From assembly GCA_023145975.1 (NCBI GenBank), contig JAGLCZ010000593.1, forward strand, positions 1-10,174: a stretch of DNA of 10,174 nt. Direction: 5' to 3'. The DNA is from Candidatus Hydrogenedentota bacterium. GTDB lineage: Bacteria; Hydrogenedentota; Hydrogenedentia; Hydrogenedentales; CAITNO01. Position 1 is the first letter of the stretch. Each line of letters opens with the position of its first letter. This document shows, piece by piece, positions 1-5,478 of the stretch. The position numbers and the translations under genes are program-made. The notes under the pieces were generated by a model, which was not told the origin of the DNA, made no database searches, and was given only the letters and a program-made list of their open reading frames with translations.

Positions 1-48
1 TTTCATAATGCCGCCGAAACAGACAGGATGAGCAGAATTTGAATGTCA

Positions 49-336
49 TCATCTAAGATTCCTTATTATTTTCCCCGAGTCTACCGTTGTCTTAGAGCAA
101 AACTGAGGCATCAGACAAATCCTCACATTGCTCCCTGCATAAAAACTCTCGTTTAATTCAGCGACAATTTCATTCACATCTGCAACAGGATTACAATTGA
201 ATAGTTTCATTGTCTTGCTGATAAAAAGCAGCGGATTGTCCGATTGCATTGGCGGCGGCACACACCCCGGGGCTGATACAAGCGCAAGAACAAAAAGTAC
301 GCCTACCGCGAAAACTTCTGTTTGTAAGCGTTTCAT
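49..336 (-). CDS. small secreted or lipoprotein-like hypothetical protein
   Basis: A 95-residue protein that I do not recognise. Residues 1-20 form a typical export signal: Lys/Arg at positions 2-3, then a hydrophobic core (about residues 8-20). This is followed by SAPGC with Cys25. That resembles a lipobox, but -3 is Ala and -2 is Pro instead of the usual Leu and Ser/Ala, so lipidation is uncertain. The mature part is about 70 residues, opens with a Pro-rich stretch (VPPPM), has no further hydrophobic span, and carries Cys48, Cys74 and Cys80. An exported or periplasmic location is inferred from the signal. The start is supported by a purine-rich Shine-Dalgarno (AAGGGGGAT) about 7 nt upstream on the minus strand. 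It is divergent from the gat operon and shows no functional link to it. It is probably a real gene but of unknown function. Confidence 0.6.
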   Translation of the reverse strand: MKRLQTEVFAVGVLFVLALVSAPGCVPPPMQSDNPLLFISKTMKLFNCNPVADVNEIVAELNESFYAGSNVRICLMPQFCSKTTVDSGKIIRNLR

Positions 337-453
337 AACTTATCCCCCTTCCCATTAATGTGGTTCCGTTTGTTGTGAACTTTGAACATGGATCAATATT
401 TGCGCCCAACATACTAAAATATGAACCCTTTGGAAAATGCCCTGTTTTTAATA

Positions 454-497
454 GTAGCAACTCAGAAATAAGGTGTTTAAAACTTATATGTTGCTAC
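454..497. repeat. compound inverted repeat (hairpin)
   Basis: GTAGCAAC (454-461) pairs perfectly with GTTGCTAC (490-497). Inside it ATAAG (468-472) pairs with CTTAT (483-487), leaving a 6/2-nt internal loop and a 10-nt apical loop. No T-run follows on either strand, so it is not an obvious intrinsic terminator. It could be an mRNA structure or a protein-binding site in the divergent spacer. The arms are seen directly; the function is unknown. Confidence 0.4.
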
Positions 498-607
498 ATA
501 TTAGATCTCTTAGGATATGTATACTCCGCAAGGATGGGGTATGTCAAGTTTTTCATTTTCCTTCTTCATAGATATTACCTCTATCCATTGGTTCCTAATG
601 CCTGTTT

Positions 608-638
608 TTGGACAAAAACCCCCTGTTTATGTTATGCT
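608..638 (+). promoter_or_regulatory. possible sigma70-type promoter for the gat operon
   Basis: TTGGAC (608-613) is followed after 19 bp by TATGCT (633-638), which is preceded by TG one base away (630-631), an extended -10 arrangement. Predicted transcription start is near 645, giving a leader of about 30 nt before gatC. The spacer is longer than ideal and the -35 box is imperfect, so this is a moderate guess. Confidence 0.35.
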
Positions 639-675
639 TTGCGCACTTCGAATTCCCCTTAGCGAAAGGTATATC

Positions 676-981
676 ATGAGTAAAATCACTGAAAAGGACG
701 TGTCGTATGTAGCGGCATTGGCGCAGTTGCAGCTGGATGATGCTGCGCGAACACGTCTGGTTAAAGAGATGGGGGACATCCTGTCTTATATGGATACATT
801 GAATGCACTGGATACGGAAGGCGTCGAACCGATGATGCACGCCCTCGAAATGACCAATGTGTTCCGTGAGGATGAAGTAGGTACCCCCTTATCCCATGAA
901 GAAGCATTGAAGAATGCGCCTCTGGATGACGGTGCTTATTTTCTGGTGCCGAAGATTTTGGACGGGGGGGGTAAATCATGA
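676..981 (+). CDS. gatC: Asp-tRNA(Asn)/Glu-tRNA(Gln) amidotransferase subunit C
   Basis: A 101-residue GatC, close to the family's usual length of about 95-100. GatC is the small subunit that wraps around GatA and GatB and stabilises the transamidosome amidotransferase. Visible family features are the N-terminal KITEKDVSYVAALAQLQL helix, the central GDILSYMDTLNALDTEGVEPM segment and the C-terminal FLVPKIL tail that normally threads between the partners. The start at 676 is chosen because the GatC homology begins there and GAAAGG lies 6 nt upstream. The same frame is open back to 517, but that extension has no family similarity. Its TGA overlaps the gatA ATG (ATGA), so the two are probably translationally coupled. 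A G8 run (964-971) encodes Gly-Gly-Gly near the end. Confidence 0.95.
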   Translation: MSKITEKDVSYVAALAQLQLDDAARTRLVKEMGDILSYMDTLNALDTEGVEPMMHALEMTNVFREDEVGTPLSHEEALKNAPLDDGAYFLVPKILDGGGKS

Positions 982-2447
982 CCAAAGAGTTACACTGGAA
1001 ATCGGCACGGGAAATACGTGACGCGGTGCAATCGGGGGCTGTTTCCGCGACGCAAATCGCGCAGGAGCATCTCACCCGTATTGATGCCGTGGACGGACGT
1101 GTGGATGCGTTTACTCAATTGTGGCGTGATAAGGCATTGGAGATGGCGGCAGCCGTGGATGCCAAAGCGGCTCGCGGGGAAACTCTTGGCGCGTTGGCTG
1201 GTGTACCAGTGGGTCTCAAAGAATTATTTTGTACGCGCCACGGAAAAACTTCCTGCGCGTCGAAGATGCTTGAAAACTTTGAGAGTCCCTATGACGCGAC
1301 AGTGGTAAAAAAACTTGAAGAGGCAGACGCGGTATTCCTGGGAAAAGTCAATATGGACGAGTTTGCCATGGGCTCTTCCACAGAGAACAGCGCTATCAAA
1401 ACAACGAAGAATCCATGGAACCTGAAATGTGTTCCCGGGGGATCCAGTGGCGGTAGTGCTGCTGCTGTGACAGCGGGAGAGTGCGCCCTGTCTTTGGGAA
1501 GTGATACGGGCGGATCGATTCGGCAGCCTGCCTGTTTGTGCGGGTGTGTCGGCATTAAACCTACCTATGGTCGGGTGTCTCGCTATGGGTTGGTGGCATT
1601 TGCTTCGTCTCTTGACCAGGTTGGACCCTTGACGCGCACGGTGGAAGATGCTGCACTGACCCTGGATGTCATTTGTGGTAAGGATGTGATGGATGCTACT
1701 TCCGCTGTATTACCAAAAACCGATTTTATGGGGGCATTGACGGGCGATATCAGCGGCCTGCGTGTGGGGCTGCCGCGTGAGTATTTTACCGATGCGTTGA
1801 ATCCGGAGATGCGCGAGAAGGTGGAATGTGCTATCGATGTGTATCGCGCCAACGGTGCGGAAATTGTAGATGTCTCCCTGCCTTGCAGTGATTACGCTAT
1901 TGCCGTGTACTACATTATTTGTACTGCGGAGGCCAGTGCGAATTTGGCGCGTTTTGACGGGGTGCGTTACGGGTTTCGTCATCCCGATGCCAAGACAGTA
2001 AAGGATATGTATGCCCTGAGTAAGAGTGATGCTTTTGGACCCGAGGTGCAGCGGCGTATCATGCTGGGCACTTATGTATTGTCCAGCGGCTATTATGATG
2101 CTTATTACCTGAAAGCGCAGAAAGTACGCGCTCTTATCAAGAAAGATTTTGATGCTGCCTTTGAGAAGTGCGACGTGATTGCGAGTCCTACCTCTCCTAC
2201 TGCCAGTTTTGAATTTGGATCGAAGTCGGATAATCCGCTGGAAATGTATCTTAGTGATATTTATACCATCTCGGTAAACCTTGCCACCTTGCCGGGGATA
2301 TCGGTGCCGTGTGGTCTGACGGATGCTGGATTACCTGCAGGGCTTCAACTCATCGGACGTCCCTTTGAAGAGGATACGCTTTTGCGTGCCGCCCATTTCT
2401 ACGAACAAAACCGCGGATTCGACATGGGACGGCCGCCCGTTGCCTGA
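978..2447 (+). CDS. gatA: Asp-tRNA(Asn)/Glu-tRNA(Gln) amidotransferase subunit A
   Basis: A 489-residue amidase-signature enzyme, full length for GatA. It hydrolyses glutamine (or asparagine) to release ammonia that is channelled to GatB for amidation of Glu-tRNA(Gln) or Asp-tRNA(Asn). The Ser-cisSer-Lys triad is intact: Lys81 (in VGLKELF), cis-Ser156 in GGSSGGS, and nucleophile Ser180 in GSDTGGSIRQPA. The spacing of 75 and 24 residues matches characterised GatA proteins (Lys79, Ser154, Ser178 in the staphylococcal enzyme). The TSCASKMLENF segment (91-101) and IKPTYGRVSRYGLVAFASSLDQVGP (193-217, given here only as landmarks) are also standard. The start is the ATG overlapping the gatC stop. 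The G-rich end of gatC sits where a ribosome binding site would be. gatB begins 10 nt after the stop, indicating one operon. The cytosolic complex is expected where GlnRS or AsnRS is missing. Confidence 0.97.
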   Translation: MTKELHWKSAREIRDAVQSGAVSATQIAQEHLTRIDAVDGRVDAFTQLWRDKALEMAAAVDAKAARGETLGALAGVPVGLKELFCTRHGKTSCASKMLENFESPYDATVVKKLEEADAVFLGKVNMDEFAMGSSTENSAIKTTKNPWNLKCVPGGSSGGSAAAVTAGECALSLGSDTGGSIRQPACLCGCVGIKPTYGRVSRYGLVAFASSLDQVGPLTRTVEDAALTLDVICGKDVMDATSAVLPKTDFMGALTGDISGLRVGLPREYFTDALNPEMREKVECAIDVYRANGAEIVDVSLPCSDYAIAVYYIICTAEASANLARFDGVRYGFRHPDAKTVKDMYALSKSDAFGPEVQRRIMLGTYVLSSGYYDAYYLKAQKVRALIKKDFDAAFEKCDVIASPTSPTASFEFGSKSDNPLEMYLSDIYTISVNLATLPGISVPCGLTDAGLPAGLQLIGRPFEEDTLLRAAHFYEQNRGFDMGRPPVA

Positions 2448-2457
2448 GGAGAATGCT

Positions 2458-3888
2458 ATGGAATACGAAGTAGTCATCGGCATGGAAGTGCATGTCGAGA
2501 TAAATAGTAAATCTAAGGTTTTCTGCGCATGTCCTACAGATTTTCATGCGCCGCCTAACACCAATGTATGTCCCATATGTCTGGGGATGCCGGGCGCACT
2601 TCCTGTTCTCAATCGGGATATGGTAGATAAGTCTATTGCTGTGGGGTTGGCGTTGAACTGTACCATTTCGCGGTGGTCGAAGATGGATCGCAAAAATTAT
2701 TTCTATCCGGATCTGGCAAAAAACTACCAAATCAGTCAATACGATTTACCCCTGTGCCATGGCGGTCGACTTGAAATTGAAGTAGACGGTGAAGATCGTA
2801 CTATCGGGATTACCCGTGCCCACATAGAAGAGGATACTGCTCGCAATACCCATACCCTGGGTGGCGGTCAGAGTGGCGTGGACTTTAATCGTTGCGGTTT
2901 GCCTTTGTTGGAAATTGTTACTGAACCGGATATTCGAAGTGCCAAAGAGGCCTATGCATATTTGACCTCACTCAAGCAAATACTGCAATATCTGAACGTG
3001 AGTGATTGCAATATGGAAGAGGGTTCTCTACGCGCCGAGGCAAATATCAGTATCCGACCGAAGGGGCAGGTAGAATTTGGTGTAAAAACGGAAGTGAAGA
3101 ATGTCGCGTCCTTTTCTGGAGTACAGAAGGCTATCGAGTTTGAAATTATCCGTCACGAAAAGGTGTTGCGTAGTGGCGGTGTTATCGAACAGGAAACCCG
3201 GGGATGGGACGCTGTCCGCGGCGTTACAGTCAGTCAGCGTAAAAAAGAATCGGCGCATGATTATCGCTATTTCCCTGAACCGGACCTCACACCTATTGTG
3301 GTGGATGAGGCGTGGGAAGATCGCATTCGCAAGCAGCTTCCTGAATTACCCGGGGCACGCAAAAGCCGTTTTGAAACGCAATACGATTTGTCAGCGTATG
3401 ATGCCCATGTGTTGACTTTGTCGCGTGCAGTGGCAGATTATTACGAAGCTGTAGTTGCGGCAAAGGCTGATCCCAAGAAAGCGGCAAACTGGGTGATGGT
3501 TGAGCTGCAGGCGTTACTCAGCAATGATAAAATGGAAATCCAGGAGTGTAAAATACAGCCTGATGCGCTTGCATCGTTGTTACAGATGATTGACAGTGCG
3601 GCCATTAACGGGAAAATTGCCAAGGACGTATTGGTTGAAATGTATGCCTCGGGCTTGGCAGCGGCTGTAATCGTTGAAAAGAAGGGGCTAACCCAGATTA
3701 GCGATGAATCGGTAATTGAAGATGCCGTACGCAAGATACTCGTTGACAGTCCAGAGCAAGTTGCCCAATTCAAGGCGGGAAAAGAGAAGGTATTAGGATT
3801 TTTTGTTGGTCAAATTATGAAAGCCACGCGAGGAAAAGCGAATCCGAAGCTGGTTAATGATATACTACGTAGAGAACTTAAAAAGTAG
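2458..3888 (+). CDS. gatB: Asp-tRNA(Asn)/Glu-tRNA(Gln) amidotransferase subunit B
   Basis: A 476-residue GatB, full length. It binds the misacylated tRNA, phosphorylates the Glu or Asp side chain with ATP and uses ammonia from GatA to make Gln-tRNA or Asn-tRNA. The N-terminus (YEVVIGMEVHVE) is the family hallmark. A four-cysteine zinc site of the CxC...CxxC type is visible at Cys23, Cys25, Cys38 and Cys41. DRKNYFYPDLAKNYQISQYD and HIEEDTAR follow, parts of the kinase/transamidase core. The C-terminal third (from about residue 330) is the helical YqeY-like tRNA-binding region, ending in a conserved tail (NPKLVNDILRREL). The start at 2458 is set by the homology and by GAGGAGA at 2446-2452; an in-frame opening to 2323 lies inside gatA and is not used. 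Gene order C-A-B is standard. Confidence 0.97.
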   Translation: MEYEVVIGMEVHVEINSKSKVFCACPTDFHAPPNTNVCPICLGMPGALPVLNRDMVDKSIAVGLALNCTISRWSKMDRKNYFYPDLAKNYQISQYDLPLCHGGRLEIEVDGEDRTIGITRAHIEEDTARNTHTLGGGQSGVDFNRCGLPLLEIVTEPDIRSAKEAYAYLTSLKQILQYLNVSDCNMEEGSLRAEANISIRPKGQVEFGVKTEVKNVASFSGVQKAIEFEIIRHEKVLRSGGVIEQETRGWDAVRGVTVSQRKKESAHDYRYFPEPDLTPIVVDEAWEDRIRKQLPELPGARKSRFETQYDLSAYDAHVLTLSRAVADYYEAVVAAKADPKKAANWVMVELQALLSNDKMEIQECKIQPDALASLLQMIDSAAINGKIAKDVLVEMYASGLAAAVIVEKKGLTQISDESVIEDAVRKILVDSPEQVAQFKAGKEKVLGFFVGQIMKATRGKANPKLVNDILRRELKK

Positions 3889-3907
3889 GAAAGTAACCAA
3901 ACGCTGC

Positions 3908-4291
3908 ATGACCCAGTCTAAAAATATGCATGAAAATACGGCATTAATTGAAAAAGTATTGCTTATTGCCGAAGCGGCAAATGAAAAAAAAGCAAAGGAT
4001 ATAAAGGCCTTTGATATTAGCGGCTTGACCCTGATTGCGGATGCGTTCATACTATGTACCGCAAGCAGTGAGCCGCAGCTTAAGGCAGTGGCGAATGCCG
4101 CACGTGAAAAAGCACGGGAAGCGGGTCACACCGTATTGCGTGTAGAAGGAGATCATCACTGTGGTTGGGTGATTGTTGATTTTGGTGACGTGCTCTTGCA
4201 TGTCTTTCGGCAGCAGGCACGTGAGTTTTATGATCTTGACCGTATGTGGGCTGATGCGCCCGAATTGGTATTATTAGATAACGCAGACTGA
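3908..4291 (+). CDS. rsfS: ribosomal silencing factor RsfS
   Basis: A 127-residue RsfS (Iojap/DUF143 family). RsfS binds uL14 on the large ribosomal subunit and blocks joining with the 30S, lowering translation in stationary phase or starvation. Family landmarks run in order: DISGLTLIADAFILCTASSE (the D-x-S...D-x-F-x-x-x-T/S-x-x-S motif), a basic helix with LKAVANAAREKAREAG, then GDHHCGWVIVDFGDVLLHVF and REFYDLDRMWADAP. The start is uncertain: ATG at 3908 and ATG at 3926 are both possible, the latter nearer the usual family start. AGGAAAG at 3887-3893 is rather far from either, so coupling to the gatB stop 20 nt upstream may help. The frame also opens at 3857 inside gatB, which looks too early. 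It lies between gatB and a kinase-like gene, apparently in one transcript. Confidence 0.93.
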   Translation: MTQSKNMHENTALIEKVLLIAEAANEKKAKDIKAFDISGLTLIADAFILCTASSEPQLKAVANAAREKAREAGHTVLRVEGDHHCGWVIVDFGDVLLHVFRQQAREFYDLDRMWADAPELVLLDNAD

Positions 4292-4307
4292 ACAAGGAAA
4301 GAAAGTA

Positions 4308-5150
4308 ATGGTAGACTCCCGATTTTCACCTGATATTCCGTCTCTCTATCATTATGACTTGCAGCGCATTTTAGGAGAGGGGGGGACGGGTCGGGTTTAC
4401 CTGGCGATTGACACCAAGAAAAACGAACCCGTTGCTGTGAAATTGTTTCATGAAAACTTTTTTCGTAATCGCCTGCATGTGCGTGATCTTGTAAAAAGTG
4501 TTTCCAAATTCAAGCGCTTCAAGCATATTAATGTCGTGCAGATTCTCAATTTTATGGATGGTAAAGATGGTCGGATCATGGTCATGGAATATGTGGATGG
4601 TCCAAGCTTAAAATGGTATATCTTGAATCGCCCCTTCAAACTGGCAGAACGATTGAATGTATGTATTCAAATATGTCAGGGCATGCAATATCTGCATGAT
4701 AAGGGCTGTACCCATCACGATTTTAAGCCGGCCAATGTATTATTCACTAGGAATGGCGTTATTAAAATAGCGGATTTCTCGCTTTACGGAAGTAGTTTCC
4801 TTCTTGAATTGATGGACCGCAATGTGGGCGAGCAGATTACACCCATGTTTGTGGCGCCTGAGTTTATCCGCAAAGAAAAAGTGACGCAGTTGGGTGATCT
4901 ATATTCCATGGGCATTACTTTTTATATGCTTTTTACAGAGAAGGTCCCCTTCCCTGTGGATAATCTCACCAAGTTGTATCAATGCCACCTGAATGTTATG
5001 CCTGAGCACCCGTCACTGGTAAATCCGCAATGCCCGACGGCATTAGGCGATATTATCATGAAAATGATCCAGAAACGACCGGAACAACGTTTTGCAGATT
5101 GTGATCAGCTTAGCGTTGCATTGGGTCAACTTACACAGTCACGTATTTAG
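4308..5150 (+). CDS. soluble Hanks-type Ser/Thr protein kinase-like protein, divergent
   Basis: A 280-residue protein that is almost entirely one eukaryotic-like kinase domain (about residues 16-275), with no transmembrane helix or sensor domain. Seen: glycine loop GEGGTGRV (23-30), ATP lysine in VAVK (Lys45), catalytic loop HHDFKPANVL (136-145), DFS at 156-158, APE at 183-185, GDLYSMG (196-202) and Arg261 in RPEQRF. Departures from consensus: HRD is HHD, DFG is DFS, and no acidic residue lies in the expected alphaC position (61-73 has no Asp or Glu; the alignment puts Ser64 there). The catalytic Asp138, Lys140, Asn143 and metal-binding Asp156 remain, so activity is possible, as a non-RD type, but a weakened or scaffold role is also plausible. 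A good Shine-Dalgarno (AAGGAAA) precedes the ATG. It starts 16 nt after rsfS, so it is probably the last gene of the gat-rsfS operon. Substrate unknown. Confidence 0.88.
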   Translation: MVDSRFSPDIPSLYHYDLQRILGEGGTGRVYLAIDTKKNEPVAVKLFHENFFRNRLHVRDLVKSVSKFKRFKHINVVQILNFMDGKDGRIMVMEYVDGPSLKWYILNRPFKLAERLNVCIQICQGMQYLHDKGCTHHDFKPANVLFTRNGVIKIADFSLYGSSFLLELMDRNVGEQITPMFVAPEFIRKEKVTQLGDLYSMGITFYMLFTEKVPFPVDNLTKLYQCHLNVMPEHPSLVNPQCPTALGDIIMKMIQKRPEQRFADCDQLSVALGQLTQSRI

Positions 5151-5184
5151 ACCGTTGCCCTGCTGTTTTTGGGGTGTTATTTAC

Positions 5185-5205
5185 GGTATAATTTGACATG
5201 ATACC
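5185..5205. promoter_or_regulatory. palindromic operator candidate over the bL36 promoter
   Basis: GGTAT (5185-5189) and ATACC (5201-5205) form perfect 5-bp inverted arms with an 11-bp spacer. The 21-bp element is centred on the TTGACA -35 box, so a bound protein would block transcription. Its length suits a dimeric repressor of the Fur/Zur type, but the sequence is not a clear match to the classical Zur box. The arms are seen directly; the regulator is inference from the bL36 type. Confidence 0.35.
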
Positions 5206-5222
5206 AATTTTTCAGGTACAAT
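5193..5222 (+). promoter_or_regulatory. sigma70-type promoter for the bL36 gene
   Basis: TTGACA (5193-5198), a perfect -35 consensus, is followed after 18 bp by TACAAT (5217-5222), one mismatch from consensus. The predicted start is near 5229, giving a leader of about 59 nt. This is the strongest promoter-like sequence in the window and it separates the bL36 gene from the upstream kinase gene. A second -10-like TATAAT (5187-5192) lies just upstream but has no matching -35. Confidence 0.6.
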
Positions 5223-5232
5223 TACGCCCTTA

Positions 5233-5274
5233 ATGGAGATTGTGGGGCGGAAAATATGTGTTTTCTCAAAATAA
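5233..5274 (+). CDS. possible 13-codon leader peptide ahead of bL36
   Basis: An ATG at 5233 opens a 13-codon frame (MEIVGRKICVFSK) that ends with TAA at 5272, two bases before the GGAG that serves the bL36 start. There is no Shine-Dalgarno, but the ATG would lie only about 4 nt from the predicted transcript start, so near-leaderless initiation is conceivable. It may equally be chance, since short frames are common. Its placement directly against the bL36 ribosome binding site is the only argument for a regulatory role. Confidence 0.15.
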   Translation: MEIVGRKICVFSK

Positions 5275-5287
5275 CGGAGTTTTTGTT

Positions 5288-5413
5288 ATGCGTGTATTAT
5301 CATCTTTGAAAGCAGCCAAGAATAGGCATCCCGGATGCAAGATTGTGCGCCGTAAGGGGCGTGTATATGTGATTAATAAAATTGCACCCCGGTTTAAGGC
5401 AAAACAAGGCTAG
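5288..5413 (+). CDS. rpmJ: 50S ribosomal protein bL36, zinc-independent (C-minus) type
   Basis: A 41-residue bL36, the small basic protein of the large subunit. The sequence MRVLSSLKAAKNRHPGC, then KIVRRKGRVYVINK and PRFKAKQG, closely follows the E. coli YkgO paralogue. The zinc-binding residues of ordinary bL36 (three Cys and one His) are lost: only Cys17 remains, Asn30 stands in the VICxxNPRH-type region and the last His is Phe (PRF). This is therefore the C-minus form, which in other bacteria replaces the zinc form under zinc limitation, usually under Zur control. It could instead be this organism's only bL36, since many lineages carry just the C-minus form. The start is supported by GGAG 8 nt upstream. 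It is monocistronic: its own promoter lies before it and an intrinsic terminator follows 16 nt after the stop. Confidence 0.93.
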   Translation: MRVLSSLKAAKNRHPGCKIVRRKGRVYVINKIAPRFKAKQG

Positions 5414-5429
5414 TCATTTTTTGTTTTTT

Positions 5430-5469
5430 ACGCCCGTGTCACCTTTGTGATTGCGGGCGTTTTTGTTTT
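5430..5469 (+). terminator. Rho-independent terminator of the bL36 gene
   Basis: ACGCCCG (5430-5436) pairs perfectly with CGGGCGT (5454-5460), and an inner TCAC/GTGA pairing (5439-5442 with 5447-5450) extends the stem. The hairpin is followed by TTTTGTTTT. On the opposite strand the hairpin is followed by an A-tract, so it works only for plus-strand transcripts and does not terminate the convergent radical SAM gene. Confidence 0.88.
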
Positions 5470-5478
5470 GTGGGGAAA

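Larger units (their letters stand above)
337..675. other. intergenic region between lipoprotein-like gene and gatC
   Basis: A 339-base spacer between two divergent genes. I see no convincing gene in it: the open frames across it lack ribosome binding sites and have no recognisable product. It contains the compound inverted repeat at 454-497 and a possible promoter at 608-638, listed separately. It is more AT-rich than the flanking gat genes, as expected for a regulatory spacer. Confidence 0.6.

Noticed and set aside
1..48. Possible gene end or element at the left edge
   Set aside because: Too short to judge; no motif or open frame with support was visible.
360..662. 100-codon open frame on the plus strand in the first spacer
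   Set aside because: No ribosome binding site, no recognisable domain, and it runs through AT-rich spacer sequence with the hairpin and promoter-like elements.
517..675. N-terminal extension of gatC in the same open frame
   Set aside because: The extension has no GatC similarity and no ribosome binding site, while ATG 676 has GAAAGG upstream and begins the family homology.
2323..2457. Upstream start of gatB inside gatA
   Set aside because: It would overlap gatA by about 125 nt, and ATG 2458 has a clear GAGGAGA and begins at the canonical GatB N-terminus.
5151..5187. ACCGT...ACGGT inverted repeat after the kinase stop as an operon terminator
   Set aside because: The arms are only 5 bp with weak inner pairing and no T-run follows, so it does not qualify as an intrinsic terminator.
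5225..5249. CGCCC/GGGCG hairpin in the bL36 leader
   Set aside because: The predicted transcript start near 5229 would remove most of the first arm from the RNA, and the stem is only 5 bp.
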